A stretch of DNA of 64,000 bases, taken from Streptomyces caelestis. Its GTDB lineage: Bacteria; Actinomycetota; Actinomycetes; Streptomycetales; Streptomycetaceae. The stretch spans positions 134,246-198,245 of the forward strand of contig NZ_LGCN01000002.1 in NCBI RefSeq assembly GCF_001279005.1. Direction: 5' to 3'. Position 1 is the first letter of the stretch, and each line of letters starts with the position of its first letter. This document shows, in pieces, positions 54,972 through 64,000 of the stretch. The notes under the pieces were generated by a model. It worked only from the letters and a program-made list of their open reading frames with translations, made no database searches and was not told the origin of the DNA. The translations under genes were made by a program, and so were the position numbers.

Positions 54972-55651
54972 TCATGCGGCCTCGATCAGGGCTTGCACGA
55001 CGCGTGGGCCGGTGCCCGTTTCCGGGTGCCACTGGACGCCCAGGGCCCACGGGGACGTCGTGCGTTCGATCGCCTCCACCGTGCCGTCCTCCGCGTACGC
55101 CGAGGGGATCGGACCGGTGCCCGGGCGGTCCACCGACTGGTGGGGTGGGCGGAGACGAAGGTCTGCTCCGGGACGATGCCGGCGTGGAGCGTGCCGGGGA
55201 CCGGCTTGACCGGGTGGTGGCCGAAGACGCCCGGAGTCCTCGCGTGGCCGTCGATGTGCTGGACGAGGGTGCCGCCCAGGGCGACGTTCAGCAGGTGCAT
55301 GTCCCGGCAGATGCCCGGCGGCGGGACCCGGCGGTGCAGGGCCGCTTTGATCAGGGCGAGCTCCCAGGCGTCCCTGGCCCGGGCGGGCGGCCCGGTGCGC
55401 GCGTCGGGCTCGGCGCCGTGGCGGACGGGCTCCACGTCCGGGCCGCCCACGATCACCGGGCCGTCGAGGCGGGCGACGGCGTCCGCCGCCCGCTCCGGCG
55501 CGTCCGGCGAAAGCATCGCGGCCGGTCCGCCCGCCCGCTGCACCGGTCGCGGACAGCCGGCCGGCGGCAGCGCGGCGCCCAGCCGCCACACTCCCCAGCG
55601 CACACCGGACTCCGCGTACGTGCTGATGCCGATGAGCGGCCTGGCCGACAC
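54972..55651 (-). pseudogene. Class-I glutamine-amidotransferase (gamma-glutamyl hydrolase, PuuD-like), frameshifted
   Basis: The N-terminal part is read from GTG 55651 ('RPLIGISTYAESGVRWGVW', nucleophile Cys near 115 in 'GICRDMHLLNVALGGTLVQH'). At the G-rich run 55139-55150 the frame breaks: the first frame continues as basic junk and stops at 54986, while 'HQSVDRPGTGPIPSAYAEDG' and 'ALGVQWHPETGTGPRVVQAL', the expected C-terminus with the catalytic His-Glu pair, are read in another frame ending at 54972. Expected role: removal of the gamma-glutamyl group in the neighbouring amine pathway. A sequencing error cannot be ruled out. Confidence 0.82.
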
Positions 55652-55673
55652 GCCGGGCACCTCCCTTTCGTCC

Positions 55674-57119
<1,446 letters not shown>

Positions 57120-57254
57120 GAGGCGACTCCCCAGGGCGACGACGAGGGCAATGGAGCAGTGCCAGACCTTTGTGGGCCCCTACCTTCGTGGCGCGGACGC
57201 CGCGAGCGCAAGCCCCGTGCGTCGGACCGCGGTGAACCCGGTTGCGTCACGCCC

Positions 57255-57989
57255 TCACGCCAGGAACCCCCGCAGCAGCGCCGCCGTCCCCGCGCAGTGC
57301 TCGCGCATCGTCTCCCGCGCCCCGTCCGCGTCCCCCTCCAGCACCGCCTCCACCAGGGCCGCGTGCTGCCGCTGCGAGTGCTCCAGGTTGCGCACCAGCA
57401 GCGGGATGCAGTCCAGCAGGTCGTTCACCGTCGCCCGTACCGCCGCGTACCGCGCGGTCAGCGTCGGCGAGCCGCACAGCTCCGCCAGGGTGAGGTGGAA
57501 CAGCGTGTCCAGGCGCCGGTAGTCCGTCAGCGGCGCCTCCCGCGTGCCGGACAGCGCCCCGCGCAGCCGCGCCGCCTGCCCGTCCGTCAGCCCGTGCGCC
57601 GCGCACAGTCCCGCCGCCCCCACCTCCAGCACCTCCCGGAAGCGCAGCACGTCCTCGATGTCGACCTCGGCGATCCGCCGCCGCAGCTCCTCCTCGCCGG
57701 TGTCCGTCGGGCGGGGCAGCACGAACGTTCCGCCGTACCTGCCGCGCCGCGACTCCACCAGGCCCTGGTCCTGGAGCACCTTCAGCACCTCGCGCAGCGT
57801 CACCCGGCTGATCCCCAGCCGCTCCGCCAGCTCCCGCTCGGCCGGCAGCCGCTCCCCGGCCGTCACCAGGCCCAGCCGCACCACCTGGAGGATCTGTTCC
57901 AGCGCCTCCTCGAAGCCGTTGCCCGCGCGGACCCGCCGCAGCACCGGCGCCAGGCGGTCCCCGACCGCGCCGACCGCTTCCCGTGGCAT
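57255..57989 (-). CDS. FadR-family (GntR) regulator of the amine-utilisation cluster
   Basis: The 244-residue protein has a GntR winged helix ('GERLPAERELAERLGISRVT' then 'LREVLKVLQDQGLVESRRGR') and FCD effector domain ('FHLTLAELCGSPTLTARYAA', 'HAALVEAVLEGDADGARETM'). ATG 57989 was chosen. It lies between the permease (same strand) and the divergent synthetase operon, so it is positioned to control both. The ligand may be the amine or its gamma-glutamyl derivative. Confidence 0.92.
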   Translation of the reverse strand: MPREAVGAVGDRLAPVLRRVRAGNGFEEALEQILQVVRLGLVTAGERLPAERELAERLGISRVTLREVLKVLQDQGLVESRRGRYGGTFVLPRPTDTGEEELRRRIAEVDIEDVLRFREVLEVGAAGLCAAHGLTDGQAARLRGALSGTREAPLTDYRRLDTLFHLTLAELCGSPTLTARYAAVRATVNDLLDCIPLLVRNLEHSQRQHAALVEAVLEGDADGARETMREHCAGTAALLRGFLA

Positions 57990-58012
57990 CCGGCCGTGCC
58001 CCCTTCCCAAGC

Positions 58013-58033
58013 AATGGTTTCCGGCAATACCTT
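58013..58033. promoter_or_regulatory. Candidate operator between the FadR gene and glnA4
   Basis: AATGGTTTCCGGCAATACCTT has imperfect GGT/ACC inverted arms spaced as in many FadR-type operators and sits in the 86-bp divergent promoter region, 24 bases from the regulator start. Confidence 0.4.
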
Positions 58034-58075
58034 ATGGCTCCCGGCGTGACCGAAGAAGCCCGAGGAGGCCCTCCC

Positions 58076-59446
58076 GTGGCAGACCGCACACCCCCGCTCT
58101 CCGTCGAGGAACTGCACGCCCTCGTCGCCGGCGGTGAGATCGACACCGTCGTCCTGGCCTTCCCCGACATGCAGGGGCGGCTCCAGGGCAAGCGGTTCGC
58201 CGCGCGCTTCTTCCTCGACGAGGTGATCCGGCACGGCGCCGAGGGCTGCGACTACCTGCTCGCCGTCGACGCCGACATGAACACCGTCGACGGCTACGCC
58301 ATGTCCTCCTGGGAGACCGGCTACGGCGACTTCGCCATGTACCCCGACCTCGACACCCTGCGCCGGGTGCCGTGGAACGAGGGCACCGCCCTGGTCGTCG
58401 CCGACCTCGCCTGGGCCGACGGCTCCCCGGTCGTCGTCGCCCCCCGGCAGATACTGCGCCGCCAGCTGGACCGCCTCGCCGCGCTCGGCCACACCGTCCG
58501 GGTCGGCACCGAGCTGGAGTTCATCGTCTTCCGGGACACCTACGAGCAGGCCTGGGACGGCGGCTACCGCGGGCTCACCCCCGCCAACCGGTACAACGTC
58601 GACTACTCGGTGCTCGGCACCGGCCGCGTCGAGCCCCTGCTGCGCCGCATCCGCAACGAGATGGCCGGCGCCGGACTCACCGTCGAGTCCGCCAAGGGCG
58701 AGTGCAACCCCGGCCAGCACGAGATCGCCTTCCGCTACGACGAGGCCCTGGTCACCTGCGACCAGCACGCGATCTACAAGACCGGCGCCAAGGAGATCGC
58801 CGCCCAGGAGGGCGTCTCGATCACCTTCATGGCCAAGTACAACGAGCGCGAGGGGAACTCCTGTCACATCCACCTCTCCCTCGCCGGTCCCGGCGGCGAC
58901 AGCGTCATGCCGTACTCCGCCGAGGAGCCGGACGCCATGTCCGAGGTGATGCGCCACTTCCTCGCCGGGCAGCTCGTCGCGCTGCGCGAGTTCTCCCTGC
59001 TCTACGCCCCGCACATCAACTCGTACAAGCGGTTCCAGCCCGGCTCCTTCGCCCCGACCGCCGTCGCCTGGGGGCACGACAACCGCACCTGCGCCCTGCG
59101 CGTGGTCGGCCACGGCCGCTCCCTGCGCTTCGAGAACCGGCTGCCCGGCGGCGACGTCAACCCGCACCTCGCCGTGGCCGGCATGGTCGCCGCGGGACTG
59201 CACGGCATCGAGCAGAAGCTCCAGCTGCCCGAGCCCTGCCCCGGCAACGCCTACACCGCCGGCTTCGAGCACGTCCCCACCACCCTGCGCGAGGCCGCCG
59301 AGCTGTGGGAGAACAGCGCGATCGCCAAGGCGGCCTTCGGCGACGACGTCGTCGCGCACTACCGCAACATGGCGCGCGTCGAGACCGACGCCTTCGACGC
59401 CGCGGTCACCGACTGGGAGCTGCGCCGCTCCTTCGAACGCATGTGA
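58076..59446 (+). CDS. glnA4: GlnA4-type gamma-glutamyl-ethanolamide synthetase (glutamine synthetase-like)
   Basis: The 456-residue protein has the GS fold ('GTELEFIVFRD', 'ESAKGECNPGQHEIAF', 'NSCHIHLSL', 'GHDNRTCALRV') but differs from true glutamine synthetase in the ammonium-binding region. It resembles the Streptomyces GlnA4 enzyme, which joins glutamate to ethanolamine with ATP. GTG 58076 follows CGAGGAGG. It starts an operon with the aldehyde dehydrogenase (8-nt gap) and the short-chain dehydrogenase. Confidence 0.9.
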   Translation: MADRTPPLSVEELHALVAGGEIDTVVLAFPDMQGRLQGKRFAARFFLDEVIRHGAEGCDYLLAVDADMNTVDGYAMSSWETGYGDFAMYPDLDTLRRVPWNEGTALVVADLAWADGSPVVVAPRQILRRQLDRLAALGHTVRVGTELEFIVFRDTYEQAWDGGYRGLTPANRYNVDYSVLGTGRVEPLLRRIRNEMAGAGLTVESAKGECNPGQHEIAFRYDEALVTCDQHAIYKTGAKEIAAQEGVSITFMAKYNEREGNSCHIHLSLAGPGGDSVMPYSAEEPDAMSEVMRHFLAGQLVALREFSLLYAPHINSYKRFQPGSFAPTAVAWGHDNRTCALRVVGHGRSLRFENRLPGGDVNPHLAVAGMVAAGLHGIEQKLQLPEPCPGNAYTAGFEHVPTTLREAAELWENSAIAKAAFGDDVVAHYRNMARVETDAFDAAVTDWELRRSFERM

Positions 59447-59454
59447 GGCCCTCC

Positions 59455-60828
59455 TTGTCCGACCAGCGCCCCGAGCTCCAGGTACGCAACCCCGCGACCG
59501 AGGAGGTCATCGCCACCGTTCCGGCCGCGACCCCCGCCGACGTCGACACGGCCGTCGCGGACGCCGCACGCGCGCAGACCGCCTGGAGCGCCCTCGCGCC
59601 CGGCGACCGGGCCCGGCTGCTGCGCCGGTTCGCCGCCGCGGTCGACGAGCACGTCGAGGAACTGGCCCGCCTGGAGGTCCGCGAGGCCGGCCACACCCTC
59701 GGCAACGCCCGCTGGGAGGCGGGCAACGTCCGCGACCTGCTCGACTACGCGGCCGGGGGAGTGGAACGCCTCACCGGCCACCAGATCCCGGTCCCCGGCG
59801 GGGTGGACGTCACCTTCCTCGAACCCCTCGGCGTCGTCGGCGTCATCGCCCCCTGGAACTTCCCGATGCCGATCGCGGCCTGGGGCGCCGCCCCCGCCCT
59901 CGCCGCCGGCAACGCGGTGCTCCTCAAACCCGCCGAGACCACCCCCCTCACCGCCCTGCGCCTGGCCGGACTGGCCCTGGAGGCGGGCCTGCCCGAGGGC
60001 CTGTTCCAGGTGCTCCCCGGACACGGCCCGGTCACCGGGAACGCCCTCGTCGAACACCCCGGCGTCGCCAAGATCGTGTTCACCGGGTCGACGGCCGTGG
60101 GCAGACGGGTGTGGGCCAGGGGCGCGGACCGCCTCAAGCGCGTCACCCTCGAACTCGGCGGCAAGAGCCCCAACATCGTCTTCGCCGACGCCGACCTGGA
60201 GGCCGCCGCCGCGGCCGCCCCCATGTCCTTCCTCGACAACGCGGGACAGGACTGCTGCGCCCGTACCCGCATCCTGGTCGAGCGCCGCGCGCACGACCGG
60301 TTCCTGGAGCTGCTCGCCCCCGCGATCGAGGCGGTCCGGGTGGGCGACCCGGCCGACGGGACCGTGGACATGGGCCCGCTGATCTCCGCCGCCCAGCTCG
60401 CCCGCGTCCGCTCCTACGGCACCGACGCCCTCGACGGCATCCGCGGCAAGGCCCCCGAGGGCCCCGGCTACTGGTTCCCGCCCACCGTCCTCACCGGCGT
60501 CGACCCGCACGCACGCGTGGCCGTCGAGGAGGTCTTCGGACCCGTCGCCGTCGTCCTCCCCTTCGACGACGAGGCCGACGCCGTCCGCCTGGCCAACGCC
60601 ACCGACTACGGCCTCTCGGGCTCCCTGTGGACCCGGGACGTCGGCCGCGCCCTGCGCGTCTGCCGGGCGGTGCGCGCGGGCAACCTGTCCGTCAACTCCC
60701 ACTCCAGCGTCCGCTACTGGACGCCCTTCGGCGGGTTCAAGCAGTCCGGCGTCGGGCGCGAGCTCGGCCCGGACGCGCTGGCCGCCTTCACCGAAACCAA
60801 GAACGTCTTCCTCAGCACGGAGGCCTGA
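59455..60828 (+). CDS. Aldehyde dehydrogenase (NAD-dependent)
   Basis: The 457-residue enzyme has the catalytic Cys267 in 'NAGQDCCARTR', general base Glu233 in 'LELGGKSPNIVFADADLE', and the cofactor motif 'FTGSTAVGRRV'. It should oxidise the aldehyde formed from the gamma-glutamylated amine to an acid, as PuuC does in the putrescine pathway. It starts at TTG 59455, 8 nt after the synthetase stop, and is followed 6 nt later by the dehydrogenase gene. Confidence 0.93.
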   Translation: MSDQRPELQVRNPATEEVIATVPAATPADVDTAVADAARAQTAWSALAPGDRARLLRRFAAAVDEHVEELARLEVREAGHTLGNARWEAGNVRDLLDYAAGGVERLTGHQIPVPGGVDVTFLEPLGVVGVIAPWNFPMPIAAWGAAPALAAGNAVLLKPAETTPLTALRLAGLALEAGLPEGLFQVLPGHGPVTGNALVEHPGVAKIVFTGSTAVGRRVWARGADRLKRVTLELGGKSPNIVFADADLEAAAAAAPMSFLDNAGQDCCARTRILVERRAHDRFLELLAPAIEAVRVGDPADGTVDMGPLISAAQLARVRSYGTDALDGIRGKAPEGPGYWFPPTVLTGVDPHARVAVEEVFGPVAVVLPFDDEADAVRLANATDYGLSGSLWTRDVGRALRVCRAVRAGNLSVNSHSSVRYWTPFGGFKQSGVGRELGPDALAAFTETKNVFLSTEA

Positions 60829-60834
60829 GCGCAC

Positions 60835-61617
60835 ATGAGCGAAGAGAACATCTGCCGCCGACTGGTCGGCCGCACCGCCGTCGTCACCGGAGCCGGCAGC
60901 GGCATCGGCCTCGCGACCGCCCGCCGGCTCGCCTCCGAGGGCGCGCACGTCGTCTGCGGCGACGTGGACGAGGCACGCGGCAAGGCCGCCGCCGAGGAGA
61001 CCGGCGGCACCTTCGTCAAGGTCGACGTCACCGACCCCGAACAGGTCGAGGCCCTCTTCGAGGCCGCGTACGACACCTACGGCAGCGTCGACGTCGCGTT
61101 CAACAACGCCGGCATCTCCCCGCCCGACGACGACTCCATCCTGGAGACCGGCCTCGACGCCTGGAAGCGCGTCCAGGAGGTCAACCTCACCTCCGTCTAC
61201 CTGTGCTGCAAGGCCGCCCTCCCCCACATGCGGCGCCAGGGCAAGGGATCGATCATCAACACCGCGTCCTTCGTGGCCCGGATGGGGGCGGCCACCAGCC
61301 AGATCTCGTACACCGCCTCCAAGGGCGGCGTCCTCGCCATGTCCCGCGAACTCGGCGTGCAGTTCGCCCGCGAGGGGATCCGCGTCAACGCCCTGTGCCC
61401 CGGACCGGTCAACACCCCGCTCCTCCAGGAGCTGTTCGCCAAGGACCCCGAGCGCGCCGCCCGCCGCCTGGTGCACATCCCGCTCGGCCGGTTCGCCGAG
61501 GCCGAGGAGATCGCCGCCGCCGTCGCCTTCCTGGCCAGCGACGACTCCTCCTTCGTCAACGCCACCGACTTCCTGGTGGACGGCGGGATCTCGGGGGCGT
61601 ACGTCACACCGCTCTAG
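60835..61617 (+). CDS. Short-chain dehydrogenase/reductase
   Basis: The 260-residue classical SDR has 'TGAGSGIG' cofactor loop, 'NNAG' and catalytic Ser145, Tyr159 and Lys163 ('SYTASKGG'). It could oxidise the alcohol of gamma-glutamyl-ethanolamide to the aldehyde taken by the preceding enzyme. It is the third gene of the glnA4 operon. The substrate is inferred from position only. Confidence 0.92.
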   Translation: MSEENICRRLVGRTAVVTGAGSGIGLATARRLASEGAHVVCGDVDEARGKAAAEETGGTFVKVDVTDPEQVEALFEAAYDTYGSVDVAFNNAGISPPDDDSILETGLDAWKRVQEVNLTSVYLCCKAALPHMRRQGKGSIINTASFVARMGAATSQISYTASKGGVLAMSRELGVQFAREGIRVNALCPGPVNTPLLQELFAKDPERAARRLVHIPLGRFAEAEEIAAAVAFLASDDSSFVNATDFLVDGGISGAYVTPL

Positions 61618-61638
61618 CGTTCGCCCTACAGTGCCCGG

Positions 61639-62532
61639 ATGAGCATGACGCCCCCGCCCGGCTGGTACCGCGACCCGCACGCCCCGCACCTGGAACGCTG
61701 GTGGGACGGCACGTCCTGGACCGGGCACCGGCGCACGCCCGGGGCCCCCGCCGTGCCGCCGGCCCCGTCCGCCGACGGGACCGGCCGCGCGAGGGCGATC
61801 GCCCTCACCACCGCCGGCGCCGTGCTGGTCGCGGCGGTCGTCACCGGCGCGGTGCTCCTCGGCGGGGACGGCCGCGAACCGGGGACGCGCACCGCTGCGA
61901 CGTCCACCACGTCCGCCCCCGAACCCCCGCCACCGTCCGCGTCCGAGCCGTCCGCCGGGGACCCGGACGTGGTCGAGGACCAGCTCAACGGGATCACCTT
62001 CCCGCTCCTCGACGGCTGGGTCCGCCCCGAGAACGTGGCCCAGGACGACGTCGTCATGACCACCGACGGCACCTACGACTGCCCCGGCGACGGCAGCGTC
62101 TGCCGGCACGGCCTCGTCATCTCCCGCACGGTCACCGAGAACGACGAGACCTCGCCCGAGGCGCTCGCCGAGGAGGACATCTCCGAAGCGGCCGACGCGG
62201 CCTTCGACGAGGACGCCCTGGGCCGGCGCCCCTACGGCGGCCTGGAGTCCCACGAGGTCGTCAAGGCCGGTCCGGTCGCGGTGGCGGGCCGCGCCGGCTA
62301 CTTCGTGCGCTGGCGCGTCACCACCGCCGAGGGGCCCGGCGGCTACGTGCAGTCGCTGGTGTTCCCCTCCAGCGTCGGCACCGGGGCCCCGGTCCTCGTC
62401 CGCTACGTCTTCGACGCCGGACAGGACGGTCCGCCCCCGGCCGACATGGACCGCATCACCGAGGGCATCCGCCCGGTCACCGACCCGGCCTCCGGCGGCG
62501 GCGTCGGCAGCAGCATCGGCCCGGCGGACTGA
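61639..62532 (+). CDS. DUF2510 membrane protein
   Basis: The 297-residue protein has an N-terminal DUF2510 domain ('PPGWYRDPHAPHLERWWDGT'), a transmembrane helix near residues 52-73, a Ser/Pro/Thr linker and an extracytoplasmic domain with two Cys ('YDCPGDGSVCRHG'). Function unknown. ATG 61645 (M3) is also possible. It converges with the next gene, leaving only 4 bases between the stops. Confidence 0.82.
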   Translation: MSMTPPPGWYRDPHAPHLERWWDGTSWTGHRRTPGAPAVPPAPSADGTGRARAIALTTAGAVLVAAVVTGAVLLGGDGREPGTRTAATSTTSAPEPPPPSASEPSAGDPDVVEDQLNGITFPLLDGWVRPENVAQDDVVMTTDGTYDCPGDGSVCRHGLVISRTVTENDETSPEALAEEDISEAADAAFDEDALGRRPYGGLESHEVVKAGPVAVAGRAGYFVRWRVTTAEGPGGYVQSLVFPSSVGTGAPVLVRYVFDAGQDGPPPADMDRITEGIRPVTDPASGGGVGSSIGPAD

Positions 62533-62536
62533 GCCG

Positions 62537-63739
62537 TCACAGGAACGTGCGGCCCTCGCCCCGGTACGTCGGCACGGCCGCCGTCACCGCGTCGCCCTCC
62601 AGCAGGTGCAGCGCGTCGAACCGTTCGCACAGCTCGCCCGCCTTGGCGTGCCGGAACCACACCGTGTCGCCGATCAGCAGATCGTCGGCGGGCGAGCCCA
62701 GCAGCGGCGTCTGCACCTCGCCGGCCCCCTCCTGGGGGTCGTACCGCAGCCCCTCGGGCAGATACGGCGCCGGCAGCCGGTCCGCGCCGGGCGCGCCCGA
62801 CGCCGGATAGCCCCCGCCCAGCACCGTCACCACGCCGACACCGGGCCGCCGCACGACGGGCAGGGCGAACAGGGCCGCCGGACGCCCGCTGAACGACGTG
62901 TAGTCGTCGAACAGGCGCGGCACGTACAGCCCCGAACCGGCCGCGATCTCGGTGACCGCGTCCTCCGCGGCGGTGTGCTGCACACTGCCCGTACCGCCGC
63001 CGTTGACGTACTCCAGATCCGGTACGACCGCCCGCACCGCCCGCACCACCGCGGCCCGCCGCTCGGCGAGTTCACGGCGCGCGGCACTCTGCATCAGCCG
63101 CACCGCGCGCGACCGCAGCGGCCGTCCGGCCACCGCGTCGCCGACACCGGCCACATGGCCCTCGTACGCCATGATCCCCACGATCCGGAACCCGGGCCGC
63201 CGGGCCACCGCGCGCGCGAACTCGGCCACCTGGGCGGGGGAGCGCAGCGGGGAACGCCGGGCGCCGATCCGCACCCGCCCGCCCAGCAGCCGCAGGGACG
63301 TGTCCAACTCCAGGCAGACGCGCACCACTTCACCACCGCCCGCGCGCGAGGCGTCGATCAGGTCCAGCTGCGCCGGATCGTCGACCATGACCGTGACGGC
63401 GGCGGCGAGCTCGGGATCGCCGGCGAGCTCGGCGTAGCGGGCGCGGTCGGCGGAGGGGTAGGCCAGCAGGACGTCGTCGAAACCGGAGCGGGCCAGCCAC
63501 AGGGACTCGGCGAGGGTGAACGACATGACGCCCGCGAAACCGTCCCGGGCGAGGACCCGTTCGAGCAGCGCACGGCAGCGTACGGACTTGCTCGCGACCC
63601 GGACCGGCTTCCCGCCCGCCCTGCGGACCAGATCGTCCGCGTTGGCGTCGAAGGCCTCCAGGTCCACGAGCGCGAAGGGGGCGTCGAGGTGGGCGGTGGC
63701 CCGGTCGTAACGGGCCCGGTCGGCGGCGCGCGCAGTCAT
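62537..63739 (-). CDS. PLP fold-III enzyme (alanine racemase/D-threonine aldolase-like)
   Basis: The 400-residue protein has the N-terminal barrel of D-amino-acid lyases ('APFALVDLEAFDANADDLVR', PLP Lys in 'PVRVASKSVRCR') and the C-terminal domain with 'GSGLYVPRLFDDYTSF'. It may act on D-threonine-like or other D-amino acids. ATG 63739 is chosen with a weak ribosome site; the frame is open to 63949. Confidence 0.85.
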   Translation of the reverse strand: MTARAADRARYDRATAHLDAPFALVDLEAFDANADDLVRRAGGKPVRVASKSVRCRALLERVLARDGFAGVMSFTLAESLWLARSGFDDVLLAYPSADRARYAELAGDPELAAAVTVMVDDPAQLDLIDASRAGGGEVVRVCLELDTSLRLLGGRVRIGARRSPLRSPAQVAEFARAVARRPGFRIVGIMAYEGHVAGVGDAVAGRPLRSRAVRLMQSAARRELAERRAAVVRAVRAVVPDLEYVNGGGTGSVQHTAAEDAVTEIAAGSGLYVPRLFDDYTSFSGRPAALFALPVVRRPGVGVVTVLGGGYPASGAPGADRLPAPYLPEGLRYDPQEGAGEVQTPLLGSPADDLLIGDTVWFRHAKAGELCERFDALHLLEGDAVTAAVPTYRGEGRTFL

Positions 63740-63966
63740 GAGCGCAGCCTGCCAGACGGGATTACCGCACGGTAGGGGATGTTCCGGGCAGATGCCGCGG
63801 CCCTGCGGACTGGCTCCCGTTCGACGCGGACCACGCCGTAGAGTGACGCGCACGCACGGCGGAACGGGGCCGGCCGGACGGCCGGGCCGGGATGACGCGC
63901 CGTCCGTGCGGGTATCTGTGCCCGGGACGAGTCCGTGCCGGGCGGGCACGACGAAACGGGGGGTGC

Positions 63967-64000
63967 ATGAGCACGGAAGCGCGCCGCGCCTCCCACCCCC
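63967..64000 (+). CDS. Start of an unidentified CDS (cut by window end)
   Basis: ATG 63967 follows a purine-rich GGGGGG sequence and continues open ('MSTEARRASHP') to the window edge. Too short to identify. Confidence 0.35.
   Translation, partial: MSTEARRASHP

Overview
This is a high-GC actinobacterial chromosome segment. GC-rich third codon positions, frequent GTG/TTG starts, a Pup-proteasome locus, a conservon and the gyl glycerol operon with its regulator all point to Streptomyces; the gene order resembles, from memory, the S. coelicolor core chromosome around SCO1660 to SCO1610, inverted. Most of the window is conserved core. I see no tRNA, rRNA, CRISPR array, insertion sequence or prophage.

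Layout. 1-6.0 kb: partial GntR regulator, then the glycerol operon on the minus strand (glpF-glpK-glpD) behind its IclR regulator gylR, with two matching palindromic operator candidates. 6.2-18.9 kb: metH with a structured leader, a HAD phosphatase, an oligopeptide-binding lipoprotein followed by a decayed second copy, an orphan response regulator, a RecB-like nuclease, an M50 protease, tRNA m1A58 methyltransferase, a secreted protein and a ferredoxin. 19.1-33.9 kb: the complete Pup-proteasome region (arc, dop, pup, an endonuclease VII-like gene, prcB, prcA, then lacI/MFS genes, pafA, two FKBP isomerases, pafB, pafC and two small genes). 34.5-39.5 kb: tatA, tatC, a diacylglycerol-kinase-family gene and a Ski2-type helicase. 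39.9-44.5 kb: a five-gene conservon (cvn9/rar type) ending in a P450 without the usual ExxR motif. 44.5-48.1 kb: RluA-type pseudouridine synthase, small gene, siderophore-interacting protein with an iron box, 5'-3' exonuclease. 48.3-52.0 kb: glycine betaine ABC transporter whose permease carries two tandem binding domains. 52.4-54.8 kb: XRE-cupin regulator, a BtuF-like protein, LysR regulator. 55.0-61.6 kb: a gamma-glutamylation module for ethanolamine-like amines (permease, FadR regulator, GlnA4-type synthetase, aldehyde dehydrogenase, short-chain dehydrogenase) whose class-I amidotransferase hydrolase carries a frameshift. 61.6-64 kb: DUF2510 membrane protein, PLP fold-III enzyme and the start of another gene.

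How the genes work together. Dop and PafA remove and attach Pup, Arc unfolds pupylated substrates and PrcA/PrcB degrade them; PafB/PafC are the paired WYL regulators linked to DNA damage. Pup here already ends in Glu, so it should need no deamidation. In the amine module, import, gamma-glutamylation, two oxidations and hydrolysis would turn ethanolamine into glutamate and glycine; only the last step looks broken.

The main points for a second look are the endonuclease gene inside the pup-prcBA operon, the P450 lacking ExxR, the transporter with tandem receptors, the frameshifted hydrolase, the remnant binding-protein gene and a family of about 164-bp interspersed repeats (three clear copies, one faint).
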